Assembly (NCBI RefSeq): GCF_002902985.1
Contig: NZ_CP026167.1
Coordinates: forward strand, 1,860,001 to 1,924,000
Direction of reading: 5' to 3'
DNA: 64,000 nt
DNA from: Leclercia sp. LSNIH1
GTDB lineage: Bacteria > Pseudomonadota > Gammaproteobacteria > Enterobacterales > Enterobacteriaceae
How positions within the stretch are numbered: position 1 is the stretch's first letter; every line of letters begins with the position of its first letter. A model generated the notes under the pieces. That model made no database searches. It saw only the letters and a list, made by a program, of their open reading frames with translations, and was not told the DNA's origin. Below, one piece after another: positions 23,459-32,678 of this stretch. The position numbers and the translations under genes are program-made.

Positions 23459-24697
23459 ATGGGCCTGAAACATCTCATTGAAAAACTGGAGCCGCATTTT
23501 ACTCAAGGCGGCAAGCTGGAAAAGTACTACCCGCTTTTTGAAGCGACCGCGACGCTCCTGTATACGCAAGGGCAGGTGACGAAAGGGGCCGCGCACGTGC
23601 GCGACGCCATCGATCTCAAACGTATGATGATCCTCGTCTGGTTCGCTGTGTTCCCGGCGATGTTCTGGGGCATGTACAACGTCGGTCTGCAAACCATCCC
23701 CGCGCTTAACCATCTGTACGATGCGCAGCAACTTCAGCAGGTTATCGCTGGCGACTGGCACTACCGGCTGGCGCAGACGCTGGGCGTGAGCTTTGCGCCT
23801 GATGCCGGCTGGATCAGCATGATGACGCTGGGGGCGGTCTACTTCCTGCCCATTTACATGACGGTCTTTCTGGTCGGCGGCTTCTGGGAAGTGCTGTTTG
23901 CCATCGTGCGTAAGCATGAAATCAACGAAGGCTTCTTTGTCACCTCCATTCTGTTTGCCCTGATTGTGCCACCGACGTTGCCACTGTGGCAGGCGGCGCT
24001 GGGGATCACCTTTGGTGTGGTGATGGCGAAGGAGATCTTCGGCGGTACCGGACGTAACTTCCTTAACCCGGCCCTCGCCGGGCGCGCGTTCCTGTTCTTT
24101 GCTTATCCGGCGCAAATCTCCGGCGATCTGGTCTGGACCGCCGCCGACGGGTTTTCCGGCGCAACGCCACTCTCCCAGTGGGCCGCTCGCGGCGGTGAGG
24201 CGCTGGTCAACAACGCCACCGGACAGCCGGTTAGCTGGTTCGATGCCTTTATCGGTACCATTCCTGGGTCAGTCGGCGAAGTTTCCACGCTGATGATCCT
24301 GATTGGCGGAGCCATCATTCTCTTTGGCCGTGTCGCCTCCTGGCGCATTGTGGCAGGCGTCATGCTTGGCATGATCCTCACCGCGACGCTGTTTAACCTG
24401 ATCGGTTCGGCGACGAATCCGATGTTCGCCATGCCGTGGTACTGGCATCTGGTGCTGGGCGGGTTCGCCTTCGGCATGATGTTTATGGCGACAGATCCGG
24501 TTTCAGCATCCTTTACCAATAAAGGAAAATGGTATTACGGGGCGCTTATTGGTGCGATGTGCGTCCTTATCCGCGTGGTGAACCCGGCCTATCCGGAAGG
24601 GATGATGCTGGCGATCCTGTTCGCCAACCTGTTTGCGCCGCTGTTCGATTACCTGGTGGTGCGTGCCAACATCAAACGGAGGAAGGCGCGTGGCTGA
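23459..24697 (+). CDS. nqrB: Na+-translocating NADH:quinone reductase subunit B
   Basis: A 412-residue membrane subunit with about ten helices, holding covalent FMN and riboflavin and forming the sodium path. The covalent flavinylation motif DGFSGAT puts FMN on Thr236, the same number as in Vibrio NqrB. Attachment requires an ApbE flavin transferase, which is not encoded in this operon. It overlaps nqrC by 8 bases. Confidence 0.96.
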   Translation: MGLKHLIEKLEPHFTQGGKLEKYYPLFEATATLLYTQGQVTKGAAHVRDAIDLKRMMILVWFAVFPAMFWGMYNVGLQTIPALNHLYDAQQLQQVIAGDWHYRLAQTLGVSFAPDAGWISMMTLGAVYFLPIYMTVFLVGGFWEVLFAIVRKHEINEGFFVTSILFALIVPPTLPLWQAALGITFGVVMAKEIFGGTGRNFLNPALAGRAFLFFAYPAQISGDLVWTAADGFSGATPLSQWAARGGEALVNNATGQPVSWFDAFIGTIPGSVGEVSTLMILIGGAIILFGRVASWRIVAGVMLGMILTATLFNLIGSATNPMFAMPWYWHLVLGGFAFGMMFMATDPVSASFTNKGKWYYGALIGAMCVLIRVVNPAYPEGMMLAILFANLFAPLFDYLVVRANIKRRKARG

Positions 24698-25484
24698 GAT
24701 TAGAAATAATGACACTATCGGCAAGACGCTGATGGTGGTGGTGGTGCTTTGCCTGGTCTGCTCCATTGTGGTAGCAGGATCTGCGGTGGGTCTTAAATCC
24801 CGTCAGCAGGAGCAACGCGCCCTGGATAAACAACGTAACATCCTGGCCGTCGCCGGGCTGATGAACGGCGAAATGAGGGCTGAGGATGTGGCGCAGACCT
24901 TTGCTTCACGCATCACGCCACGTCTGGTGGATCTCAATACTGGCGAGCTGCTGGAGACCGATCCATCCACTTACAATCAGGCCCAGGCGCTGAAAGATCC
25001 GCAGCGCAGCACGGTACTGGAGGCCAGTCAGGATCCGGCAGGCATCAAACGCCGCAGCAATACGGCGGAGATTTATCTGGTACGCGATGAACAAAACCGT
25101 GTCCAGGAGCTGGTTCTGCCGGTCTATGGCAATGGTCTGTGGTCGATGATGTATGCCTTCGTGGCGCTCAACACCGATGGACGCACCGTCAAGGGCATCA
25201 CTTACTACGATCAGGGCGAAACCCCGGGGCTGGGCGGCGAAGTCGAAAACCCAGCCTGGCGGGCGCAGTTTGTCGGCAAAAAAGTGCTGGATGATAACGG
25301 CCAGCCGGCGCTTAAAGTGGTGAAAGGCGGGGCGCGTCCGGGTGATGAGTACGCCGTCGATGGCCTGTCGGGCGCCACGCTGACCTCAAACGGTGTGCAG
25401 CATAGCTTTGATTTCTGGATGGGCGAGATGGGTTTTGGTCCTTTTCTCAAAAAGGTACGTGAAGGAGAGCTGAACAATGGCTGA
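24690..25484 (+). CDS. nqrC: Na+-translocating NADH:quinone reductase subunit C
   Basis: A 264-residue subunit with one N-terminal membrane helix (about 11-34) and a periplasmic FMN-binding domain. The flavinylation motif DGLSGATLT (Thr230) is intact. The GTG at 24690 is chosen: it follows AAACGGAGGAAG and gives [13 protein letters not shown]; the frame open upstream overlaps nqrB deeply. It is co-translated with nqrB (8-base overlap) and nqrD (8-base overlap). Confidence 0.95.
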   Translation: MAEIRNNDTIGKTLMVVVVLCLVCSIVVAGSAVGLKSRQQEQRALDKQRNILAVAGLMNGEMRAEDVAQTFASRITPRLVDLNTGELLETDPSTYNQAQALKDPQRSTVLEASQDPAGIKRRSNTAEIYLVRDEQNRVQELVLPVYGNGLWSMMYAFVALNTDGRTVKGITYYDQGETPGLGGEVENPAWRAQFVGKKVLDDNGQPALKVVKGGARPGDEYAVDGLSGATLTSNGVQHSFDFWMGEMGFGPFLKKVREGELNNG

Positions 25485-26115
25485 TGTGGGCGAACTGAAA
25501 GAAGTTAAACGGGTGCTTATTGGGCCGCTCATCGCCAACAACCCGATTACCCTGCAGGTACTGGGCGTCTGTTCGGCGCTGGCGGTCACCACAAAACTGG
25601 AGACCGCCGTGGTGATGACCCTGGCGGTAACGCTGGTGACGGCGTTTTCCAGCTTGTTTATCTCAATGATCCGCCACCACATCCCGAACAGCGTGCGCAT
25701 TATCGTGCAGATGGCGATCATCGCCTCGCTGGTCATTGTGGTGGATCAGCTGCTGCGGGCATTTGCCTACGAAATCTCAAAACAGCTGTCGGTCTTTGTT
25801 GGCCTGATCATCACCAACTGCATCGTGATGGGACGTGCAGAAGCCTATGCGATGAAAATGCCGCCGCTGGCCAGCTTTATGGACGGTATCGGCAACGGTC
25901 TTGGCTATGGCGTGATCCTACTGACGGTCGGTTTCCTGCGCGAGCTTCTTGGCAGCGGCAAACTGTTTGGTATTCCTGTCCTTGAAACCGTACAAAACGG
26001 TGGCTGGTATCTGCCAAACGGCTTGTTCCTGCTGGCGCCCAGCGCGTTCTTCATTATCGGTTTGTTGATCTGGGCGGTGAGAACCTGGCGCCCTGAACAG
26101 CAGGAAAAGGAGTAA
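25477..26115 (+). CDS. nqrD: Na+-translocating NADH:quinone reductase subunit D
   Basis: A 212-residue integral membrane subunit with six predicted helices, paralogous to NqrE and RnfE. NqrD and NqrE form a pseudo-symmetric pair that binds an intramembrane iron-sulfur centre; the cysteine-bearing segments are [12 protein letters not shown] (about 26-37) and [13 protein letters not shown] (about 110-122). ATG follows GAAGGAGAG inside the end of nqrC. Confidence 0.95.
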   Translation: MADVGELKEVKRVLIGPLIANNPITLQVLGVCSALAVTTKLETAVVMTLAVTLVTAFSSLFISMIRHHIPNSVRIIVQMAIIASLVIVVDQLLRAFAYEISKQLSVFVGLIITNCIVMGRAEAYAMKMPPLASFMDGIGNGLGYGVILLTVGFLRELLGSGKLFGIPVLETVQNGGWYLPNGLFLLAPSAFFIIGLLIWAVRTWRPEQQEKE

Positions 26116-26121
26116 CCGACA

Positions 26122-26718
26122 ATGGCTCATTACATTAGCTTGTTTGTGCGCGCGGTGTTTGTCGAAAACATGGCGCTCGCGTTTTTCCTCGGGATGTGTA
26201 CTTTCCTCGCGGTCTCCAAAAAGGTATCGACCGCCTTCGGGCTGGGCATTGCCGTCACGGTGGTGCTGGGGCTGTCAGTCCCGATCAACAACCTGGTATT
26301 TAACCTGGTGCTACGCGACAGCGCGCTGGTTGAGGGGATTGACCTGAGCTTCCTCAACTTTATCACCTTCATTGGGGTGATTGCGGCACTGGTTCAGATC
26401 CTCGAGATGATCCTCGATAAATACTTCCCGTCACTGTATACGGCGCTGGGCATCTTCCTGCCGCTGATTGCGGTGAACTGCGCCATCTTCGGTGGCGTAT
26501 CGTTTATGGTTCAGCGTGATTACAACTTTACCGAGTCGATAGTGTACGGTTTCGGCTCTGGTATTGGCTGGATGCTGGCTATTGTGGCGTTGGCGGGTCT
26601 GCGTGAAAAAATGAAGTATGCCAACGTGCCGGCCGGTCTGCGCGGCTTAGGGATCACCTTTATCACCACTGGTCTGATGGCGCTGGGCTTTATGTCCTTC
26701 TCCGGTGTGCAGCTGTAA
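26122..26718 (+). CDS. nqrE: Na+-translocating NADH:quinone reductase subunit E
   Basis: A 198-residue membrane subunit, partner of NqrD. Characteristic segments are [21 protein letters not shown] (about 13-33; Cys at about 27) and [16 protein letters not shown] (about 113-128; second Cys). Six helices with inverted topology relative to NqrD are expected. It lies 6 bases after nqrD. Confidence 0.95.
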   Translation: MAHYISLFVRAVFVENMALAFFLGMCTFLAVSKKVSTAFGLGIAVTVVLGLSVPINNLVFNLVLRDSALVEGIDLSFLNFITFIGVIAALVQILEMILDKYFPSLYTALGIFLPLIAVNCAIFGGVSFMVQRDYNFTESIVYGFGSGIGWMLAIVALAGLREKMKYANVPAGLRGLGITFITTGLMALGFMSFSGVQL

Positions 26719-26729
26719 GGGCAAAATCT

Positions 26730-27953
26730 ATGGAAATTATTCTTGGCGTAGTGATGTTCACGCTGATCGTGCTGGTGCTCTCGGGGCTGATTCTGGTGGC
26801 GCGCTCAAAGCTGGTCAATTCCGGCGATGTGATCATTGAGATAAACGATGAGGCAGATAAGCAGATCCTGACGCCTGCGGGCGACAAGCTGCTGAACACC
26901 CTCTCTGGCAATGGCATTTTTATCTCCTCTGCCTGCGGTGGCGGTGGCTCGTGCGGACAATGCCGCGTGACCGTCAAAGAGGGTGGCGGCGATATTCTGC
27001 CAACGGAGCTGTCGCACATCAGCAAGCGCGAGGCGAAAGAGGGCTGTCGTCTGGCTTGCCAGGTGGCGGTTCGCCAGAACATGAAGATCGAACTGCCGGA
27101 GGAGATCTTCGGCATTAAGAAGTGGCAGTGTGAAGTTATCTCCAACGATAACAAAGCCACCTTCATTAAAGAGCTGAAGCTGCGGGTTCCCGACGGGGAA
27201 GACGTGCCGTTCCGTGCGGGCGGATACATTCAGATTGAATGCCCGGAACATACTGTCGCGTATAAAGATTTTGATGTGCCTGAGAAGTACCGCGGTGACT
27301 GGGATAAATTCAACCTGTTCCGTTTTGTCTCTGAGGTAAAAGAGCCGACGCTGCGCGCCTATTCAATGGCTAACTACCCGGAAGAGAAGGGCATTATCAT
27401 GCTCAACGTGCGTATTGCCACGCCGCCACCAAACGTGCCGGACGCACCGCCGGGGATCATGTCTTCTTATATCTGGTCGCTGAAAGCGGGAGATAAAGTT
27501 ACTATCTCCGGTCCATTTGGTGAGTTCTTTGCTAAAGATACCGACGCCGAAATGGTCTTTATCGGCGGGGGCGCCGGCATGGCGCCGATGCGCTCGCACA
27601 TTTTTGACCAGCTTAAGCGCCTCGGCAGTAAGCGTAAAATCAGCTTCTGGTATGGTGCCCGTTCGCTGCGCGAAATGTTCTATCAGGATGAGTTTGAACA
27701 GCTTGCGCGGGACAACCCGAACTTTACCTTCCACATTGCGCTTTCCGATCCGCAGCCGGAAGACAACTGGACCGGCTATACCGGCTTTATTCATAACGTC
27801 CTGTATGAAAACTATCTGAAGCACCATGCCGCGCCGGAAGACTGTGAGTTCTATATGTGTGGTCCGCCGATGATGAACGCCGCAGTCATTAAAATGCTGC
27901 AGGATCTGGGCGTGGAAGATGAGAACATCATGCTGGATGATTTTGGAGGCTGA
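26730..27953 (+). CDS. nqrF: Na+-translocating NADH:quinone reductase subunit F
   Basis: A 407-residue electron-entry subunit that takes electrons from NADH. One membrane helix (about 3-24), a [2Fe-2S] ferredoxin domain with Cys69, Cys75, Cys78 and Cys110, then a ferredoxin-reductase-like FAD domain ([11 protein letters not shown]) and NADH domain ([13 protein letters not shown]-terminal FYMCGPPMM). The stop codon shares one base with the first nqrM ATG. Confidence 0.96.
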   Translation: MEIILGVVMFTLIVLVLSGLILVARSKLVNSGDVIIEINDEADKQILTPAGDKLLNTLSGNGIFISSACGGGGSCGQCRVTVKEGGGDILPTELSHISKREAKEGCRLACQVAVRQNMKIELPEEIFGIKKWQCEVISNDNKATFIKELKLRVPDGEDVPFRAGGYIQIECPEHTVAYKDFDVPEKYRGDWDKFNLFRFVSEVKEPTLRAYSMANYPEEKGIIMLNVRIATPPPNVPDAPPGIMSSYIWSLKAGDKVTISGPFGEFFAKDTDAEMVFIGGGAGMAPMRSHIFDQLKRLGSKRKISFWYGARSLREMFYQDEFEQLARDNPNFTFHIALSDPQPEDNWTGYTGFIHNVLYENYLKHHAAPEDCEFYMCGPPMMNAAVIKMLQDLGVEDENIMLDDFGG

Positions 27954-28168
27954 TGATGATGACCTTCGTGCTGACCTTTGCCGTTTTTGTGCTGGTGATC
28001 TTCGGCATGTCCCTCGGCTGGCTGATTAAGCGCAAAAGCATTCAGGGCAGCTGTGGTGGCATCTCTTCCCTGGGGATGGAGAAAGTTTGCGATTGCCCTG
28101 AGCCGTGCGATGCGCGTAAAAAGCGTATGGCGCGTGAGGCGCAGCGCCAGCAAAACCGGATCCTCTGA
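27953..28168 (+). CDS. nqrM: Na+-NQR maturation factor NqrM (DUF539)
   Basis: A 71-residue protein with one N-terminal membrane helix followed by a cysteine cluster, SCGGISSLGMEKVCDCPEPC. NqrM is required for iron delivery during assembly of the NqrD/NqrE centre. Three consecutive ATG codons (27953, 27956, 27959) follow GGAGG; any could start translation and the later ones have better spacing. In Vibrio, apbE lies between nqrF and nqrM; here they touch. Confidence 0.92.
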   Translation: MMMTFVLTFAVFVLVIFGMSLGWLIKRKSIQGSCGGISSLGMEKVCDCPEPCDARKKRMAREAQRQQNRIL

Positions 28169-28171
28169 AAT

Positions 28172-28203
28172 AAACAGGCCGCATCAAGCGGCCTGTTTTT
28201 TTA
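28172..28203 (+). terminator. Terminator of the nqr operon
   Basis: AAACAGGCCGC/GCGGCCTGTTT with loop ATCAA and a long T tract that runs into the stop codon of the convergent gene. Confidence 0.9.
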
Positions 28204-29046
28204 CTTAAGCCACTCCCGCGCCTGGGCTGGGGAATCGACCATCACCCCATCGGCCCCCAGCGCTTTTGCTTTCTGGTAATCCTCCGCGGAATTTACCCCC
28301 AGCAGGATAATGTGACCATTACCCTGCGAGCGGAAACAGTCCATCGCCTCTTTGTCCCATGTCAGGGTTGCCGGAGAGATCCCCTCGCCCAGGGTAAATT
28401 TCTCCACCACCTCGACCTTGCGGTTCAGCTCCAGCCCGTACCAGTATGCGTCCATTGTCTTTGCTGGTGCCTGGCACACGTGGTTCAGCGAGATATTTGC
28501 CAGCCGGGTACGCGTTTCACTGCGGGTGACAAAACGCGGTATTTCTGCAGGCAGCGCATCCAGATAGCGATCTTCGGTAGAGTACACGCGCACGCGGTTC
28601 AGGCTGTTGGTCTCTTTCAGCACGGTCAGCAGCTGCTTGCCCATCCCGACCGCATCAGCATCCGGGGATTTAATATCAATATAGAAGCGGGTCTCAGGCC
28701 AGCGTTCAAGCACGGCTTTCAGCGTTGGAATAGTGGCGCCGGTAACGCTCTCTTTCCATTTCGCACCTGCGTTAAATGTCGCCAGCTCTGCCTGGGTGTA
28801 CTGGGACACTTTTCCCTGAGCGGGGGTTAACGCACTCAAATCGCTGGGACGATACAGAACGGGAACGCCGTCACGGCTGAGCTGCACGGTTATCCAGATA
28901 GCCTGAGCATGATTTTCCAGCGCCAGGGCGATGGCAGGCAGCGTATTCTCCGGCGCATCGGCGGTTCCGCCCCGGTGAGCAATAATTTGCGGGTCAGCCC
29001 AGGCGTTTGAGGCGATCAGCAGTGAAGCGACAATCATCTTTTTCAT
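28201..29046 (-). CDS. Periplasmic glycerophosphodiester phosphodiesterase-like protein with altered active site
   Basis: 281 residues with a signal peptide (cleavage near AWA, residues 15-17) and the TIM-barrel GDPD fold. The opening motif HRGG...PENT (His24, Arg25, Glu33, Asn34) is kept. The family's metal-binding ExD is replaced by Trp51 and Thr53 (in IWITVQLSRDG), and the following HD pair by Arg66-Pro67. The second-half motif YIDIKSP is present but lacks the usual LELK form. It may be non-catalytic or have changed chemistry. It is divergent from dinB and ends in the nqr terminator. Confidence 0.75.
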   Translation of the reverse strand: MKKMIVASLLIASNAWADPQIIAHRGGTADAPENTLPAIALALENHAQAIWITVQLSRDGVPVLYRPSDLSALTPAQGKVSQYTQAELATFNAGAKWKESVTGATIPTLKAVLERWPETRFYIDIKSPDADAVGMGKQLLTVLKETNSLNRVRVYSTEDRYLDALPAEIPRFVTRSETRTRLANISLNHVCQAPAKTMDAYWYGLELNRKVEVVEKFTLGEGISPATLTWDKEAMDCFRSQGNGHIILLGVNSAEDYQKAKALGADGVMVDSPAQAREWLK

Positions 29047-29148
29047 GAATAAATTTCCATTTTAAATGCATTAAATTGATGAATTTAAAGCGTTTATTGG
29101 CTCCATCTTGTACCACGATTTAATGACAGAAGTGAGACAGTAAAACTG

Positions 29149-29177
29149 CTGACGCATTTTTTGTACTTTGTTATACT
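29149..29177 (+). promoter_or_regulatory. Sigma-70 promoter of dinB
   Basis: CTGACG (29149-29154), a 17-base spacer and TATACT (29172-29177). The -10 overlaps the LexA box. Confidence 0.7.
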
Positions 29178-29193
29178 GGATGTAATTACAGGT
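29174..29193 (+). promoter_or_regulatory. LexA (SOS) box of dinB
   Basis: TACTG-N10-CAGGT (CTG at 29176-29178, CAG at 29189-29191) fits the LexA consensus. It begins inside the -10 box, so LexA binding would block RNA polymerase. It lies 13 bases before the dinB ATG. Confidence 0.85.
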
Positions 29194-29205
29194 GTGGTGA
29201 AGACG

Positions 29206-30264
29206 ATGCGCAAAATCATCCATGTCGATATGGACTGTTTTTTTGCTGCGGTGGAGATGCGGGATAACCCGGCGCTGCGGGATATCCCCATTGCCATTGG
29301 CGGCAGTCGCGAGCGGCGTGGCGTGATCAGTACCGCTAACTATCCGGCGCGTAAGTTCGGGGTGCGCAGCGCCATGCCAACCGCCATGGCGTTAAAACTC
29401 TGCCCGCATCTCACCTTACTGCCGGGGCGTTTCGATGCCTACAAAGAAGCCTCCAGCCATATCCGCGACATCTTTTCCCGCTACACCTCCCTGATTGAAC
29501 CGCTGTCGCTGGATGAAGCCTATCTGGATGTCACCGACAGCCTGCACTGTCACGGCTCCGCCACGCTGATGGCGCAGGAGATCCGCCAGACGATTTTCAA
29601 TGAGCTGCAGCTCACCGCCTCGGCGGGCGTCGCCCCGGTAAAATTTCTCGCCAAAATTGCCTCGGATCTCAATAAGCCCAACGGTCAGTATGTGATCACC
29701 CCCGACGAGGTCCCGGCATTTATCAAAACGTTGCCGCTCAGCAAGATCCCCGGCGTGGGTAAAGTCTCTGCGGCAAAGCTGGAGAAGATGGGACTGGGCA
29801 CCTGCGAGGATGTGCAGAACAGCGATCTGGGCATGTTACTTAAGCGCTTTGGTAAGTTTGGCCGGGTGCTCTGGGAGCGAAGCCAGGGCATTGACGAGCG
29901 CAACGTTAACAGCGAGCGGCTGCGTAAATCGGTCGGTGTGGAACGGACCCTGGCTGAGGATATCCACGAGTGGGCAGCCTGTGAAACCATTATTGTCGAA
30001 CAGCTTTATCCGGAACTGGAACGGCGGCTGGCGAAGGTCAAACCGGATCTGCTGATTGCCCGGCAGGGGGTAAAACTGAAGTTCAACGACTTTCAGCAAA
30101 CTACGCAGGAGCACGTCTGGCCTCGGCTCAACAAGGAAGATCTGATCGCCACCGCGAAGAAAACCTGGGAAGAGCGTCGGGCAGGGCGCGGGGTGCGGCT
30201 GGTGGGATTACATGTCACGCTGCTGGATCCGCAGCTTGAGCGGCAGCTGGTGCTGGGGCTGTAA
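29206..30264 (+). CDS. dinB: DNA polymerase IV
   Basis: A 352-residue Y-family translesion polymerase (E. coli 351). Metal ligands Asp8 (HVDMDCFF), Asp103 and Glu104 ([10 protein letters not shown]) are intact. Helix-hairpin-helix [13 protein letters not shown] lies in the thumb, and the little-finger domain ends in the beta-clamp-binding tail QLVLGL. The ATG giving [10 protein letters not shown] is used; codons upstream in the same frame overlap the promoter and LexA box. Expression should be SOS-controlled. Confidence 0.97.
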   Translation: MRKIIHVDMDCFFAAVEMRDNPALRDIPIAIGGSRERRGVISTANYPARKFGVRSAMPTAMALKLCPHLTLLPGRFDAYKEASSHIRDIFSRYTSLIEPLSLDEAYLDVTDSLHCHGSATLMAQEIRQTIFNELQLTASAGVAPVKFLAKIASDLNKPNGQYVITPDEVPAFIKTLPLSKIPGVGKVSAAKLEKMGLGTCEDVQNSDLGMLLKRFGKFGRVLWERSQGIDERNVNSERLRKSVGVERTLAEDIHEWAACETIIVEQLYPELERRLAKVKPDLLIARQGVKLKFNDFQQTTQEHVWPRLNKEDLIATAKKTWEERRAGRGVRLVGLHVTLLDPQLERQLVLGL

Positions 30265-30268
30265 AAAA

Positions 30269-30390
30269 GCCCGGTGGCGCTCACGCTTACCGGGCCTACA
30301 AACTACTGCCCGGTGGCGCTTTGCTTACCGGGCCTACAAATGACAAACGATGTTGACCTTGTAGGCCCGGCAAACGCAGTGCCGCGGGGC
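30269..30390. repeat. Cluster of three REP-type repeats
   Basis: GCCCGGTGGCGCT...ACCGGGCCTAC occurs at 30269-30299 and again at 30308-30337. An inverted relative starting GTAGGCCCGGCAAACG lies at 30361-30390. This is a BIME-like array between convergent dinB and pepD. Such arrays bind gyrase or IHF or stabilise mRNA 3' ends. Confidence 0.9.
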
Positions 30391-30403
30391 AACAGTCGGC
30401 TGA

Positions 30404-31861
30404 TTACTTCGCCGGGATCGCTTTCAGCAGTTCCGTCAGCAGGGTCCAGTAATGGCCCACGCTTTCAATATGAACCTGCTCATCCGGCGAGTGCGGACCG
30501 GTAATGGTTGGCCCGATAGACACCATATCCATATCCGGGTACGGTTTTTTGAACAGACCGCACTCCAGACCAGCGTGGATCACCTGAATGTTCGGCGTGC
30601 TGTTGAACAGACGCTGATAGGTTTCACGCACCAGCGCCATCACCGGCGAGCTCGCATCTGGCTGCCAGCCCGGGTAGCTGCCCTTGGCGACGGTCTGCGC
30701 GCCAGAGAGTTTGCCCAGAGATTCCAGCATGCTCACCACGTAATCTTTCCCGCTGTCGATCAGGGAGCGGATCAGGCAGATGATCTCTGCGCTGTCGTCA
30801 GCCATGGTCACCACGCCGACGTTCAGAGAGGTTTCCACCACGCCTTTCGCCACGTCAGAGTTGCGGATCACGCCGTTTGGCGTGGCGTTCAGCAGCTGAA
30901 CAAAGCGGTCGCGGGACTGTTCAGTCAGCGCCGCTTTATCGCTGGTGCTCGCTTCCAGAACCACGGTCAGGTTCTTCTCTTTGGCGTCCAGTTCGTTTTT
31001 CAGGATATCCAGATAAACGGCGGAGAGCTTTTTCAGCGCATCGGCTTTGTCTGCGGCAACCGCCACGGTCGCGAACGCTTCACGCGGGATAGCGTTACGC
31101 AGCGTACCGCCATTGAAATCCACCAGACGCAGATCCAGCTCGGCAGCATGACCGGCCAGGAAACGGGCCAGCAGTTTGTTGGCGTTGCCTAACCCTAAGT
31201 GGATGTCACCGCCGGAGTGGCCGCCTTTCAGACCTTTCAGCGTCAGCTTAAAGGTCTGGAACCCTGCCGGGATCGCTTCACGGGTCAGTGGCAGCGTGGA
31301 GATAAAATCGATACCGCCTGCGCAACCCATATAGATTTCGCCTTCCTCTTCGGAGTCGGTATTGATCAGAATATCCGCCTGCAGCCAGTTCGGTTGCAGA
31401 CCAAACGCGCCATCCATACCGGCTTCTTCGGTCATGGTCAGCAGCACTTCCAGCGGACCATGCTCAACGCTATCGTCGGCCAGCACCGCCAGCGCAGAGG
31501 CCATACCGATGCCGTTATCCGCACCCAGGGTGGTGCCGCGGGCTTTAACCCACTCGCCGTCGATGTACGGCTGAATCGGATCTTTGGTGAAGTCGTGAAC
31601 GGTGTCGTTGTTCTTCTGTGGCACCATGTCCAGGTGCGCCTGCAGCACAACCGGTTTACGGTTTTCCATGCCTGCGGTGGCGGGTTTACGGATCAGAATG
31701 TTGCCAACCTGGTCGCGTTCGGCGTGCAGCCCTTTTTCCTTCGCCCAGCCCATGATGTGTTCGGCAAGCTGTTCTTCGTGATAGGACGGGTGAGGAATGG
31801 AGCAAATTTTGGCAAAAATATCCCACAGCGGCTGTGGCGATAGTTGAGACAGTTCAGACAC
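30404..31861 (-). CDS. pepD: Cytosol nonspecific dipeptidase (aminoacyl-histidine dipeptidase, peptidase D)
   Basis: A 485-residue M20-family zinc peptidase hydrolysing dipeptides such as carnosine. Metal and catalytic residues include His76 and Asp78 (QAHLDMVP), Asp115 (GADNGIGM) and Glu145-Glu146 (TEEAGMDG). Length equals E. coli PepD. The GTG start is chosen because AAGGAG lies just upstream and the product begins MSELSQLSPQPLWDIF; the open frame before it has no conserved sequence. It is divergent from gpt. Confidence 0.96.
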   Translation of the reverse strand: MSELSQLSPQPLWDIFAKICSIPHPSYHEEQLAEHIMGWAKEKGLHAERDQVGNILIRKPATAGMENRKPVVLQAHLDMVPQKNNDTVHDFTKDPIQPYIDGEWVKARGTTLGADNGIGMASALAVLADDSVEHGPLEVLLTMTEEAGMDGAFGLQPNWLQADILINTDSEEEGEIYMGCAGGIDFISTLPLTREAIPAGFQTFKLTLKGLKGGHSGGDIHLGLGNANKLLARFLAGHAAELDLRLVDFNGGTLRNAIPREAFATVAVAADKADALKKLSAVYLDILKNELDAKEKNLTVVLEASTSDKAALTEQSRDRFVQLLNATPNGVIRNSDVAKGVVETSLNVGVVTMADDSAEIICLIRSLIDSGKDYVVSMLESLGKLSGAQTVAKGSYPGWQPDASSPVMALVRETYQRLFNSTPNIQVIHAGLECGLFKKPYPDMDMVSIGPTITGPHSPDEQVHIESVGHYWTLLTELLKAIPAK

Positions 31862-32021
31862 AGTAAGTCTCCTTGTCGATCTCCTGCAGACAATCTTGCA
31901 GGTCACGGGGTTAGCAGGTTTAGAGTTACCACAAGTCAGACTTGCGAGGTGGGTTTGAGAATACCACTTTCTCTGTCGGCTGGTAGGGGTAAGCAAGTAA
32001 AAACTCCCGCTGTAACCGCTT

Positions 32022-32055
32022 AGCACTGGTTTTTAGTGCTTCAGATCTCTATAAT
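32022..32055 (+). promoter_or_regulatory. Candidate gpt promoter with small inverted repeat
   Basis: A perfect TATAAT -10 box (32050-32055) has no good -35 match at normal spacing. AGCACT...AGTGCT (32022-32040) forms a small hairpin across the -35 area. The -10 is 66 bases before the gpt ATG. Confidence 0.5.
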
Positions 32056-32121
32056 CTCGCGCAACCATTTTCCCCCTCGAACACTTTTTAAGCCGTATAA
32101 ACACAGGCTGGGACAATTCAC

Positions 32122-32580
32122 ATGAGCGAAAAATACATCGTCACCTGGGACATGTTGCAGATTCATGCACGTAAACTGGCTGCGCGCCTGATGCCATCCG
32201 AACAGTGGAAAGGCATCATCGCTGTCAGCCGCGGCGGCCTGGTACCAGGGGCACTGCTGGCACGTGAGCTGGGTATTCGTCATGTCGATACCGTGTGCAT
32301 CTCCAGCTACGACCATGACAACCAGCGTGAGCTGAAAGTGCTGAAACGCGCTGAAGGCGATGGTGAAGGTTTCATCGTGATTGACGATCTGGTTGATACC
32401 GGCGGTACGGCAGTGGCTATCCGCGAAATGTATCCAAAAGCGCATTTCGTCACTATCTTCGCGAAACCGGCCGGCAAGCCGCTGGTTGACGATTATGTCA
32501 TTGATATCCCACAGGATACCTGGATCGAGCAGCCATGGGATATGGGTGTTGTATTCGTTCCACCTATTTCTGGTCGCTAA
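32122..32580 (+). CDS. gpt: Xanthine-guanine phosphoribosyltransferase
   Basis: A 152-residue purine-salvage enzyme converting guanine, xanthine and, less well, hypoxanthine to nucleotides with PRPP. The PRPP motif [12 protein letters not shown] spans about 86-97, and the substrate-binding C-terminus [12 protein letters not shown] is present. Length matches E. coli Gpt. A strong terminator follows. Confidence 0.97.
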   Translation: MSEKYIVTWDMLQIHARKLAARLMPSEQWKGIIAVSRGGLVPGALLARELGIRHVDTVCISSYDHDNQRELKVLKRAEGDGEGFIVIDDLVDTGGTAVAIREMYPKAHFVTIFAKPAGKPLVDDYVIDIPQDTWIEQPWDMGVVFVPPISGR

Positions 32581-32593
32581 TCCATATTTTTTT

Positions 32594-32623
32594 AACGCCC
32601 GGTGATGCCGGGCGTTATTTTTT
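32594..32623 (+). terminator. Terminator after gpt
   Basis: AACGCCCGG/CCGGGCGTT with a short TGATG loop, followed by ATTTTTT. Confidence 0.92.
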
Positions 32624-32678
32624 CGCCACTGGCGCGTTACAATGACCCTCTCTGACGTATCTATAGAGGCAGCGCGCA

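Noticed and set aside
30452..31192. 246-codon plus-strand frame opposite pepD
   Set aside because: Shadow of pepD with no ribosome site or recognisable domain.
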